DNA of 29,720 bases from JBDUCV01 sp040003255 (GTDB lineage: Bacteria > Actinomycetota > Actinomycetes > Mycobacteriales > Jatrophihabitantaceae): assembly GCA_040003255.1 (NCBI GenBank), contig JBDUCV010000027.1:1-29720 (forward strand), read 5' to 3'. The translations under genes were made by a program, and so were the position numbers. The notes under the pieces were generated by a model. It did not search any database. It worked only from the letters and a program-made list of their open reading frames with translations, and was not told the DNA's origin. Every line of letters starts with the position of its first letter. Position 1 is the first letter of the stretch. Positions 7,442-14,407 of this stretch are shown here, piece by piece.

Positions 7442-7447
7442 TAACGT
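7442..7447 (+). promoter_or_regulatory. -10 box placed for leaderless transcription of the NDH-2-like gene
   Basis: TAACGT ends six bases before the ATG at 7454, the spacing expected if transcription begins at the A of the start codon. No ribosome site is seen before the ATG. Confidence 0.5.
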
Positions 7448-7453
7448 CGACTC

Positions 7454-8791
7454 ATGGCAGTCATGAAGCAGCCGGTCCGGATCGTGATCGTCGGCGGGGG
7501 CTACGTCGGCATGTATACAGCGCTGAGGTTGCAGAAGAAGCTGTCGGCGGGGCGGGCCGAGATCACCGTCGTCGATCCGCAGTCGAACATGACCTATCAA
7601 CCGTTCTTGCCCGAGGCGGCGGCCGGCTCCGTCGAGCCGCGCCATGTCGTCGTCCCGCTGCGCAAGGTTTTGCGCAAATGCCGAGTCCTCACCGCGGCCG
7701 TCGTCCAGGTCGAGCACGCACGCAAACTGGTGACGGTCGCTCCGATGGAAGGGCCGACCTTCGAGCTGGCGTACGACCTGCTCGTCATGTGTCCCGGCTC
7801 GGTTTCCCGGCTGTTGCCCATACCCGGCCTGGCCGAGGTGGGCATCGGGTTCAAGACGATCGGCGAGGCGATCTACCTGCGCAACCACGTGCTGTCCCGA
7901 CTCGACCTCGCGGCGTCCACCAATGAACCAGAACGTCGACGAAGGGCGCTCAGCTTCGTTTTCGTGGGCGGCGGCTACGCGGGCGTCGAGGCGATGGCCG
8001 AACTGGAGGACATGGCCCGCTACGCGTTGCGTTACATCAAGGGGATCGAGCCCAGCGACATGCGGTGGTTACTCGTCGACGCGGCGTCCCGGATCATGCC
8101 TGAGGTGTCGGTGTCGCTCGCCGCGTATACGGTCGATCGGCTGGCCGAGCGGGGGATCGACGTGCGACTCGACACCCGGTTGGAATCAGTCGAGGGCGGC
8201 CACGTCCGGCTCAGCGACGGCGAGACCTTCGACGCCGAGACGGTTGTCTGGACGGCGGGGGTCAAGGCCAACCCCATGCTCAGCGACACCGATCTAGCGT
8301 TGGACGACAAGGGGCGCCTGCCCTGCCGCGCCAACCTGACCGTGATCGGCGCTGAGGGGGTATTCGCCGCGGGCGACTGCGCTGCTGTTCCCGACCTGTC
8401 GAAGGACGACCCGGACGCACTGTGCAGTCCGAGTGCTCAGCATGCGGTCCGCCAGGCCAAGCGGCTGGCCGCGAATATCGTCGCCACGGTCCGCGGCGGT
8501 GAGCTGAGGGACTACAAGCACGCGTATGTCGGTTCGGTGGCCTCACTCGGGCTCTACCGAGGAGTCGCCGAGATCTACGGGATCAAGCTTCGGGGGATCG
8601 TTGCCTGGTTCATGCACCGCACGTATCACATGTCGCGGATGCCGACGTTCAACCGCAAGGTCCGGGTGCTCACCGACTGGACGGCGGCACTGTTGTTCCG
8701 CCGCGAGGTGGTTTCGCTCGGACAGCTGCAGCAACCCCGCACCGAATTCGAGCAGGCGGCGGGCATCCGCAGCTTGCCGCGCGTGTCGTAA
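7454..8791 (+). CDS. Type II NADH dehydrogenase-like NAD(P)/FAD oxidoreductase
   Basis: A 445-residue flavoprotein of the NDH-2 group, which passes electrons from NADH to quinone without pumping protons. The N-terminal FAD-binding fold shows RIVIVGGGYVGMYTAL, and YLLV-type strand ends with MCPGS. The NADH-binding fold begins FVFVGGGYAGVEAMAEL, and the second FAD motif is GVFAAGDCAAVPD. The C-terminal part (about 385-425, LRGIVAWFMHRTYH... then DWTAALLFRREV) is an amphipathic or membrane-attaching region as in other NDH-2 proteins. Close to mycobacterial Ndh/NdhA in layout, but a related carotenoid- or ferredoxin-type reductase cannot be fully excluded. A TTA codon lies at 8069-8071. The next gene is the tRNA. 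Confidence 0.9.
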   Translation: MAVMKQPVRIVIVGGGYVGMYTALRLQKKLSAGRAEITVVDPQSNMTYQPFLPEAAAGSVEPRHVVVPLRKVLRKCRVLTAAVVQVEHARKLVTVAPMEGPTFELAYDLLVMCPGSVSRLLPIPGLAEVGIGFKTIGEAIYLRNHVLSRLDLAASTNEPERRRRALSFVFVGGGYAGVEAMAELEDMARYALRYIKGIEPSDMRWLLVDAASRIMPEVSVSLAAYTVDRLAERGIDVRLDTRLESVEGGHVRLSDGETFDAETVVWTAGVKANPMLSDTDLALDDKGRLPCRANLTVIGAEGVFAAGDCAAVPDLSKDDPDALCSPSAQHAVRQAKRLAANIVATVRGGELRDYKHAYVGSVASLGLYRGVAEIYGIKLRGIVAWFMHRTYHMSRMPTFNRKVRVLTDWTAALLFRREVVSLGQLQQPRTEFEQAAGIRSLPRVS

Positions 8792-8809
8792 TACCGGGTG
8801 TCGACCGCT

Positions 8810-8815
8810 TAAAGT
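8810..8815 (+). promoter_or_regulatory. Candidate -10 box for the tRNA gene
   Basis: TAAAGT (8810-8815) matches TANNNT and would place the transcription start at about 8822, nearly at the mature 5' end of the tRNA. The supposed -35 region is within the end of the upstream gene and is weak. Confidence 0.35.
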
Positions 8816-8823
8816 CCTTTGGT

Positions 8824-8897
8824 GCCCCCGTAGCCCAACAGGCAGAGGCAGACCCCTTAAAAGGGTTCCAGTGTCGGTTCGAATCCGACCGGGGGTA
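8824..8897 (+). tRNA. Short (class I shaped) tRNA with anticodon UAA; tRNA-Leu-like or tRNA-like RNA
   Basis: A 74-base cloverleaf. The acceptor stem is GCCCCCG (8824-8830) with CGGGGGT (8890-8896), seven pairs with a G1-U72 wobble. Discriminator A is at 8897 and no CCA is encoded. The D arm (8833-8849) has three good pairs and a C-A mismatch. The anticodon stem is GACCC/GGGTT and the loop CTTAAAA, giving anticodon UAA (8858-8860), which reads UUA. The variable region is only five bases (8868-8872). The T arm is perfect, GTCGG TTCGAAT CCGAC (8873-8889). Normal tRNA-Leu(UAA) has a long variable arm, so this gene is atypical: it may be a second UUA reader, be mischarged, or be a non-decoding tRNA-like RNA. 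Confidence 0.85.
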
Positions 8898-8914
8898 CGG
8901 CTCGTTTCTTGACG

Positions 8915-9029
8915 TCGGGTCGAACCGCTGTGACGTCGGGGATGTGGGCCTCTATGGCCTCGGGTCGAGCCGCTGTGACGTCGGGGATGTGGGCGTCTAT
9001 GGCCTCGGGGTTGGCGGACTTCCTTGGCC
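8915..9029. repeat. 45-bp tandem repeat, two copies plus a degenerate partial copy
   Basis: Copies at 8915-8959 and 8960-9004 differ at only two of 45 positions; a third, 25-base degenerate piece starting TCGGGG follows (9005-9029). The unit contains TGACGTCGGGG, and TGACGTCGGG also occurs just before copy one (8910). The repeat lies in the 236-base gap between the tRNA and DUF5302, where I see no credible gene. On the minus strand it would read as a 15-residue repeat (PEAIDAHIPDVTAAR), but that frame runs into the tRNA and lacks a ribosome site. Confidence 0.85.
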
Positions 9030-9133
9030 TCGGGGCCGGCGACCATTCTGTGACGTGACGGGGCCCAACGTCCACGCACGGGACCTACCGCAGGTCGTGA
9101 GCAACGGCCCCGGGAACGCGGTTCGCGGCGAGG

Positions 9134-9319
9134 TCAGTCGCCGCTCTTGCGGCGGAAGGTGCGCTGGGTGCGTGCGACGCCGTGCGCACCGTGGATCTTG
9201 GAGGGATCCAGCGCCTCGGCGTCGGACTGCGCATCGCTTTGCTGGCTGCGCTTTCGCTCAAGGGCCTTGCGGAATCGGTCCTTCATGTCGCCCGCCGGGC
9301 GATCAGGTGTCGGCGCCAT
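9134..9319 (-). CDS. DUF5302 family small protein
   Basis: A 61-residue basic protein. Its pattern, a short helix KDRFRKALERKR, an acidic variable stretch, then KIHGAHG and the C-terminal RTFRRKSGD, is that of the actinobacterial DUF5302 family, typically about 60 residues. Function is unknown; the RRK-rich end suggests nucleic-acid or ribosome contact, which is speculation. ATG at 9319 is the only start that gives the family length. It is divergent from the Bax-inhibitor-like gene; the 263 bases between (9320-9582) hold that gene's ribosome site and presumably both promoters, and only a doubtful overlapping reading frame. Confidence 0.83.
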   Translation of the reverse strand: MAPTPDRPAGDMKDRFRKALERKRSQQSDAQSDAEALDPSKIHGAHGVARTQRTFRRKSGD

Positions 9320-9582
9320 GCCCCCAAGCGTGGCACGCGATGCGAACCGAGGCCAACGGGGTCGATCCCCGTCGACCGGTGGGCGGAGAGTGCGGTGTTG
9401 ACCGCGCGATCCATCCACCGTTCGCGCCGCAGCCGCTCCTCCGCAGCCGTTCGCGCAGGCAGCCGAATCGGGGGCAGCCGCTCCCGCCGGGCCCAATCGC
9501 GAAGGAACCCAGCGGGGTCACCTATCGTTGTGGTTCTAGACGCGCCCCGCCATTGCGCGGACCGCCGAGAAGGAGGCAATCC

Positions 9583-10470
9583 GTGCCGAACCCCGTACTC
9601 ACCAAGTTCACCTCACCGGGCTCTGCAGCCCAGCGCCAGACGCAGACCTTGCCGCGGCCGACGGGCACGCTGCCGGCCGGGCCAAGCCGCGAAGAGCTCG
9701 AGCGTATGTACCACCAGCCTGCCTTTGGCGGCCCCACCTATCCGCCCACCGGTACCCAGCCGGGCTACGGCGGCGGAGGCGATGGCGGTGGCGCTACCCC
9801 GGCCAGCCGGTATATGACCCTGGACGACGTCGTCGTCCGCACCGGAGCGATGCTCGGCGTGCTGCTCGTTGTCGGCGGCCTGTCCTGGGTGCTGGCTCCG
9901 AATGGCGGGGCCGCGGCGCCGTTGCTGCTCATCGGTCTGGTCGGAGGTCTCGGTCTCGGCTTGTACATGGCATTCACCATGAAGGCCAACGCCGTGACCG
10001 CGCTGCTCTACTCGGCATTCGAGGGGCTGCTGCTCGGGGCGATCAGCCGGGTGTTCAACGATCGGTTCCCCGGGATCGTGATCCAGGCCCTTACCGGCAC
10101 GATCATGGTGGCCGCCGGGATGCTTGTCGTATACCGAACCGGTGCCATCCGGGTCACTCCGAAACTGACCCGCATCATCGTCGGCGCCACCCTGGGCGTC
10201 TTGGGCTTGATGATCGTCAACCTGATCGCCAGCATCTTCATCGACGGCGGTCTGGGCCTACGCGACGGCGGTCCGCTCGCCATTGTGTTCAGCTTGCTGT
10301 GCATTGGTATCGCGGCGTTCAACCTGGTGCTGGACTTCGACATGATCGAGCAGGGCATCCGGCAGGGTGCTCCGGAGAAGTTTGCCTGGTTCGCGTCGTT
10401 CGGGCTTATGGTGACGCTGATCTGGCTTTACCTCGAGATCCTGCGTCTGCTCGGCTACCTGCGCGAATAA
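9583..10470 (+). CDS. Bax inhibitor-1/YccA-family membrane protein
   Basis: A 295-residue integral membrane protein of the BI-1/TMBIM superfamily. The start GTG is fixed by a strong ribosome site AGAAGGAGG (9569-9577) five bases upstream. The first 80 residues are cytoplasmic and Pro/Gly/Gln-rich (REELERMYHQPAFGGPTYPP, then a glycine run), a common actinobacterial extension. Seven membrane helices follow from MTLDDVVVRTGAMLGVLLVV to FGLMVTLIWLYLEILRLL. The conserved NFDMIEQG-like segment appears as LDFDMIEQGIRQGAP, with acidic residues that in this superfamily relate to pH-gated ion leak. The physiological role in Actinobacteria is unknown. Confidence 0.92.
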   Translation: MPNPVLTKFTSPGSAAQRQTQTLPRPTGTLPAGPSREELERMYHQPAFGGPTYPPTGTQPGYGGGGDGGGATPASRYMTLDDVVVRTGAMLGVLLVVGGLSWVLAPNGGAAAPLLLIGLVGGLGLGLYMAFTMKANAVTALLYSAFEGLLLGAISRVFNDRFPGIVIQALTGTIMVAAGMLVVYRTGAIRVTPKLTRIIVGATLGVLGLMIVNLIASIFIDGGLGLRDGGPLAIVFSLLCIGIAAFNLVLDFDMIEQGIRQGAPEKFAWFASFGLMVTLIWLYLEILRLLGYLRE

Positions 10471-10587
10471 TCAGCTAGCGACCGCCGATTTAGAGCAGCA
10501 CCGCCGCCGTCCCCCCGCTCCCAGACGGCGCCGGTGCCGCCCGTAGAAGCCCAACGACCCAGCACCTGGCCAGTTACGACCGGACGA

Positions 10588-11805
10588 TCAGGAAAGTCGC
10601 TCGACGATCATCGCCATGCCCTGGCCGCCGCCGACGCACATCGTCTCGAGTCCGATTTGCTTGTCGTGCCATTGCAGCGAGTTGAGCAGCGTCGTGGTGA
10701 TCCGGGCGCCGGTCATGCCAAACGGATGGCCGACCGCGATTGCCCCGCCATTGACGTTGAGCCGCTCTAGGTCGATGCCGAGTTCGCGGTAAGACGGGAT
10801 TACCTGGGCGGCGAACGCCTCGTTGATCTCGACCAGGTCGATATCGTCGATCGACATCCCGGCCCGAGCGAGCGCCTGGCGCGACGCCTCGACCGGCCCG
10901 AGACCCATGATCTCCGGTGACAGTGCGGACAACCCGGTCGACACGATCCGGGCCAATGGTGTCAATGCGAGTTCGGCGGCTCTGGTGTCGCTCATGACCA
11001 CGATGGCGGCCGCGCCGTCGTTGAGCGGGCAGCAGTTGCCGGCGGTGACCCGTCCGTCCGGGCGAAATACCGGCTTGAGCTGGGAAACCGCCTCGTATGT
11101 GACGCCGGGACGGGGGCCGTCGTCGCTCGACACCACCGTGCCGGATGGCGTCGTGACCGGCGTGATTTCCCGCGCCCAGAAACCGCTCGCGATCGCGGCC
11201 TCGGCGAGATTCTGCGAGCGCACTCCGAAGTGGTCCATCTCCTCGCGAGTCACACCCTTGACCTGGGCGAGGTTCTCGGCGGTCTGACCCATCGGGATGT
11301 AGACGTCAGGCAGCAGCCCGTCGGCGCGTGGATCGTGCCAATCGGTGCCACCGAGCGCCGTCTGCTCGGTGCGTCCGCGTGCGTCGGCGAAGATTGGATT
11401 CTGGGTAGCGGGCCAGGAGTCGGAACTGCCCCGGGCAAAGCTAGAAACGACCTCGACGCCGGCAGAGACGAACACGTCTCCTTCGCCGGCCTTTATCGCG
11501 TGCAGCGCCATTCGAGTCGTCTGCAGCGAGGACGAGCAGTACCTGGCGACGGTCGTGCCGGGCAAGAAGTCGTAGCCGAGGGCAACGGCCGCGGCGCGCG
11601 CCATGTTGAACCCCTGCTCACCGCCCGGCAGGCCGCAACCGAGCATCAGGTCGTCGATATCGTGCGGATCAAGTGCGGAAACCTTGTCCAGAGCGGCGCG
11701 GACCGCGAGCACGGCCAGATCATCAGGCCGGAACCCGGCGAGCGATCCCTTGCCGGCGCGGCCGATCGGGGTGCGGGCGGTGGCGACGATGACGGCTTCG
11801 CTCAT
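10588..11805 (-). CDS. Acetyl-CoA acetyltransferase / 3-ketoacyl-CoA thiolase
   Basis: A full-length thiolase (405 residues) that cleaves 3-ketoacyl-CoA or condenses acetyl-CoA units. Catalytic residues are in place: nucleophile Cys90 in VARYCSSSLQ, the NEAFAAQ motif, His360 in GGAIAVGHPFGMTGAR, and Cys390 in CVGGGQGMA. Its nearest named relative by context is FadA3 of M. tuberculosis, which also lies next to a GDSL protein and near cbs and metB. The ATG overlaps the stop of the upstream GDSL gene by four bases (ATGA, 11802-11805), so the two are coupled. Degradative versus biosynthetic direction cannot be decided from sequence; fatty-acid oxidation is most likely. Confidence 0.95.
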   Translation of the reverse strand: MSEAVIVATARTPIGRAGKGSLAGFRPDDLAVLAVRAALDKVSALDPHDIDDLMLGCGLPGGEQGFNMARAAAVALGYDFLPGTTVARYCSSSLQTTRMALHAIKAGEGDVFVSAGVEVVSSFARGSSDSWPATQNPIFADARGRTEQTALGGTDWHDPRADGLLPDVYIPMGQTAENLAQVKGVTREEMDHFGVRSQNLAEAAIASGFWAREITPVTTPSGTVVSSDDGPRPGVTYEAVSQLKPVFRPDGRVTAGNCCPLNDGAAAIVVMSDTRAAELALTPLARIVSTGLSALSPEIMGLGPVEASRQALARAGMSIDDIDLVEINEAFAAQVIPSYRELGIDLERLNVNGGAIAVGHPFGMTGARITTTLLNSLQWHDKQIGLETMCVGGGQGMAMIVERLS

Positions 11806-12827
11806 GCCGATGATGCTGCCACGTGTTCGACCTGGTGCGTCGTGGGCGGCTGCGGTCGGCGGCGCAGCAGCCTGGCCCAGCGCCCCCGCCGTCCGCCGGC
11901 GCGGCCGTGGACCTCGGTGGCGGCCACCTCGGTGCCGGGGTGCGCGGCGGCCTTGGCGGCCGCCTTGGCCACCGGGCGAGCCCGCTGGGTGGCCAGCGGT
12001 CCGACGGCGCTCGTCTGAGTGTCCAGCCCGAGCGCATCCAGGCAGGACGGCAGCATGGCCTCCGCCGCGGCGGCATAACCAGCAGCGGACGGGTGAAACT
12101 GGTCCTCGCCGAACATGTCCTGCCGCTCGGCGAACAGCGGCCCGAGCAGGTCGCCGAGTGACACCGTCCGGCCGCCCGCCTCGACCACCGCGATCGTCTG
12201 CGCCGCCGCGAGATTGCGCGAGAGCCGGCGGGCCATCGAGCGCAGCGGCTGGGCGAGCGGCCGAATGGTGCCCAGATCAGGACAAGTGCCGACCACGACC
12301 TGGGCGCCTTGTGCGCGCAGAGCCGTCACCGCGGCGCCGAGGTGACGGACGGACTCGGCGGGCTTGATCCGGTGCGTGACGTCGTTTGCCCCGATCATGA
12401 TCACGGCTAGGTCGAGCCCGGAGGGGATCTCGGCGAGCTGCGCCGCCAGCGACATCGACTTGGCGCCGACCAGCGCGACATTGACGAGCTGGACCGGCCG
12501 TTCGGCCACTGCCGAGATGCCACACGCGATGCGCACCCCCGGAGTGTCGGGATCGAGCTGCACGCCGTATCCCGCGGCGGTCGAATCCCCCAGGATGGCC
12601 ATCTGCAATGGGGGCAGGTCCGGGCTGACGTCGCCCACCGTCCAGGTCGTGCCGTGTGCGGCGGGGGCGAGCACAGTCGCCTGCGGGATCCGCCGGCGGG
12701 CGAGCTTGGTCTGGCTGACGATCAGGCCGTACAACGCTGCACCGCCCACCATGCCAAGTGCGCCGATGCCCCCACCGCCATACGCGGCGGCCGTCGCGAT
12801 GCGCCGCGCCCGGGTTGCCCTGCTCAC
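11802..12827 (-). CDS. SGNH/GDSL-family hydrolase with N-terminal membrane anchor
   Basis: A 341-residue esterase-like protein. After an Arg-rich N-terminus, a hydrophobic segment (about 15-37, YGGGGIGALGMVGGAALYGLIV) is a signal anchor, so the enzyme probably faces the outside. The catalytic blocks are intact: AILGDSTAAGYG with Ser82, the oxyanion Gly in the GAKS region, GANDVT with Asn148, and DQFHPS with Asp242 and His245. The last 60 residues are Ala/Arg/Pro-rich and poorly conserved. GTG 12827 is supported by GGGAG nine bases upstream. Corresponds in position to Rv1075c. Substrate is unknown; lipid or acyl-ester hydrolysis is a fair guess given the coupled thiolase. Confidence 0.92.
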   Translation of the reverse strand: MSRATRARRIATAAAYGGGGIGALGMVGGAALYGLIVSQTKLARRRIPQATVLAPAAHGTTWTVGDVSPDLPPLQMAILGDSTAAGYGVQLDPDTPGVRIACGISAVAERPVQLVNVALVGAKSMSLAAQLAEIPSGLDLAVIMIGANDVTHRIKPAESVRHLGAAVTALRAQGAQVVVGTCPDLGTIRPLAQPLRSMARRLSRNLAAAQTIAVVEAGGRTVSLGDLLGPLFAERQDMFGEDQFHPSAAGYAAAAEAMLPSCLDALGLDTQTSAVGPLATQRARPVAKAAAKAAAHPGTEVAATEVHGRAGGRRGRWARLLRRRPQPPTTHQVEHVAASSA

Positions 12828-12867
12828 GTTCCGATCTCCCGTCCGCCCGAGCTCGAAGCACCGAGAT

Positions 12868-12873
12868 TAACGT
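12868..12873 (+). promoter_or_regulatory. -10 box placed for leaderless transcription of cbs
   Basis: TAACGT ends seven bases before the ATG at 12881, in the 53-base divergent gap with the GDSL gene. Identical hexamer to the one before the NDH-2-like gene. No Shine-Dalgarno sequence is visible. Confidence 0.5.
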
Positions 12874-12880
12874 GTGCCCC

Positions 12881-14254
12881 ATGCGCTACTACGAGTCCCT
12901 CGTCGACCTCATCGGCAACACCCCGCTGGTGCGGCTGCGATCGGTCAGCGACGGGCTGGCAGCAACCGTGCTCGCCAAGGTCGAGTACTTCAACCCCGGT
13001 GGGTCGGTCAAAGACCGCATTGCAGTACGGATGATCGATGCGGCCGAGGAGGACGGGTCGATCAAGCCTGGTGGCACCATCGTCGAGCCCACCTCCGGGA
13101 ATACCGGGATCGGGCTGGCGATCGTCGCACAGCAGCGCGGCTACCAGTGCATCTTCGTCTGCCCTGACAAGGTCAGCGCCGACAAGGTCAACACGCTGCG
13201 GGCGTATGGCGCGCAGGTGGTCGTCTGCCCAACGGCGGTGCCGCCCGAGGATCCGCGTTCGTACTACTCAGTAAGCGACCGGTTGGCGGGTGAGACGCCG
13301 GGCGGCTGGAAGCCGAACCAATACGCCAACATCAACAACCCGATATCGCATTACGAGACAACCGGTCCCGAATTGTGGGAACAGACGGATGGGCGGATTA
13401 CCCACTTCGTCGCCGGGGTCGGGACCGGCGGGACGATCAGCGGCGTCGGCCGCTACCTAAAGGAGAAATCCGGCGGCACGGTGCGGGTCATCGGCGCCGA
13501 CCCGGAGGGCTCGGTGTACTCGGGCGGCACCGGGCGGCCCTACCTCGTCGAGGGGGTCGGCGAGGACTTCTGGCCCGAGACCTATGACCGGACGGTTTGC
13601 GACGAGATCGTCGCGGTGTCCGATGCCGACTCATTCGACATGACCCGCCGGCTGGCGCGCGAGGAAGGCCTGCTCGTCGGTGGTTCGTGCGGCATGGCGA
13701 CGGTGGCGGCGTTGCGGATCGCCTCAGGGCTGGGACCGGAGGACGTGGTGGTCGTGCTGCTGCCCGACGGCGGCCGGGGTTACCTGTCCAAGATCTTCTC
13801 CGATGAGTGGATGGCCGACTACGGCTTCGTCGACACGCCGGGCGCGACGACAGTGCTCGACGTGTTGCGTGCCAAGGCAGGCGACACGCCGTCGCTCGTG
13901 CACGCGCACCCGAACGAGACAGTGCGCGAGGCGATCGACATCCTGCGCGAGTACGGCGTCTCGCAGCTGCCGGTGGTGAACGCCGAGCCGCCGGTGACGG
14001 CGGGCGAGGTCGTCGGCTCGGTCGGCGAGAGGGAACTGCTGGACGCGCTGTTCGCCGGCTCGGCGGCGCTGGCCGACCCGCTCGAACGGCATATGGCGCC
14101 GCCGCTGCCGATCATCGGCTCCGGCGAACCGGTCACTGCGGCGGTGGCGGCGCTCGGGGACGCCGATGCGCTACTCGTCCACGTCGACGGCAAGCCGGCC
14201 GGAGTGATCACTCGGCAGGACCTGCTCGGGCATCTCGCCCTCATCGGTCACTGA
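12881..14254 (+). CDS. cbs: Cystathionine beta-synthase
   Basis: Condenses serine (or O-acetylserine) with homocysteine to cystathionine, using PLP. The catalytic fold-type II domain (about 1-330) contains IGNTPLVRL, the PLP lysine Lys44 in NPGGSVKDRIA, the substrate loop EPTSGNTGIGLA, the phosphate-binding GVGTGGTISGVGRYLK, and VVLLPDGGRGYLSK. A C-terminal pair of CBS domains (about 340-457, SLVHAHPNETVREAIDILREYGVSQLPV and a second from MAPPLPIIGSGEPV) probably binds an adenosyl ligand. There is no heme-binding N-terminal extension as in human CBS. ATG 12881 matches the family start MRYYESLVDLIGNTP. Forms the transsulfuration pair with metB 153 bases downstream; matches Rv1077. Confidence 0.97.
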   Translation: MRYYESLVDLIGNTPLVRLRSVSDGLAATVLAKVEYFNPGGSVKDRIAVRMIDAAEEDGSIKPGGTIVEPTSGNTGIGLAIVAQQRGYQCIFVCPDKVSADKVNTLRAYGAQVVVCPTAVPPEDPRSYYSVSDRLAGETPGGWKPNQYANINNPISHYETTGPELWEQTDGRITHFVAGVGTGGTISGVGRYLKEKSGGTVRVIGADPEGSVYSGGTGRPYLVEGVGEDFWPETYDRTVCDEIVAVSDADSFDMTRRLAREEGLLVGGSCGMATVAALRIASGLGPEDVVVVLLPDGGRGYLSKIFSDEWMADYGFVDTPGATTVLDVLRAKAGDTPSLVHAHPNETVREAIDILREYGVSQLPVVNAEPPVTAGEVVGSVGERELLDALFAGSAALADPLERHMAPPLPIIGSGEPVTAAVAALGDADALLVHVDGKPAGVITRQDLLGHLALIGH

Positions 14255-14279
14255 TCGGCTACCGCAGGTGGGCGATCAG
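14251..14279 (+). terminator. Hairpin overlapping the cbs stop codon
   Basis: CTGATCG (14251-14257) pairs with CGATCAG (14273-14279). Inside, CTACC (14259-14263) pairs with GGTGG (14267-14271), leaving a GCA loop and a single G-G mismatch, about 12 pairs in all. It covers the TGA of cbs. No U-tract follows, which is common for high-GC actinobacterial terminators. Confidence 0.6.
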
Positions 14280-14283
14280 CCGG

Positions 14284-14340
14284 CTTTGCCCCGCTACAGC
14301 ACGCTGCATCGAACCCGCAGCGTGTCGCCCCGGGGCAAAG
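14284..14340 (+). other. Nested 57-base inverted repeat downstream of cbs
   Basis: Outer arms CTTTGCCCCG (14284-14293) and CGGGGCAAAG (14331-14340) are perfectly complementary. Inner arms CACGCTGC (14300-14307) and GCAGCGTG (14317-14324) are also perfect, around a nine-base loop, with two equal six-base internal loops. The element ends 56 bases before the metB -10 box, so it belongs to the 3' side of cbs rather than to a metB leader. A terminator or RNA-stabilising structure is likely. Confidence 0.65.
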
Positions 14341-14395
14341 GCGGGGCCGGGATGCCGGGTCCTCGAGGTGAGCGAAACGCGAGATGGTCACCGCC

Positions 14396-14401
14396 TAGGC
14401 T
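14396..14401 (+). promoter_or_regulatory. -10 box placed for leaderless transcription of metB
   Basis: TAGGCT ends six bases before the ATG at 14408, so transcription should start at or next to the start codon. No ribosome site is present. The implied absence of a 5' leader argues against a riboswitch on this gene. Confidence 0.55.
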
Positions 14402-14407
14402 CGGTCT

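Noticed and set aside
8824..9029. tRNA as attachment site of an integrated element
   Set aside because: No integrase, phage or plasmid gene and no duplicate of the tRNA 3' end are seen downstream within the window.
8857..9075. Minus-strand frame with a 15-residue repeat, ending in PPVGFEPTLE
   Set aside because: The ending is the well-known antisense translation of a tRNA T arm, the start has no ribosome site, and the repeat simply reflects the 45-bp DNA repeat.
9283..9579. Minus-strand frame of 98 codons upstream of and overlapping DUF5302
   Set aside because: It overlaps the DUF5302 start by 37 bases and the ribosome site of the opposite gene, opens only with TTG, has weaker third-position GC than real neighbours, and matches nothing I know. 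A short real gene is not fully excluded.
8944..9582. Upstream extension of the Bax-inhibitor-like gene
   Set aside because: It would cross the repeat and the DUF5302 gene on the other strand; the strong AGAAGGAGG site fixes the start at 9583.
14255..14407. SAM or SAH riboswitch before metB
   Set aside because: The structured element does not show the conserved cores I know for these riboswitches, and the metB -10 box lies after it, so it would not be in the metB mRNA.
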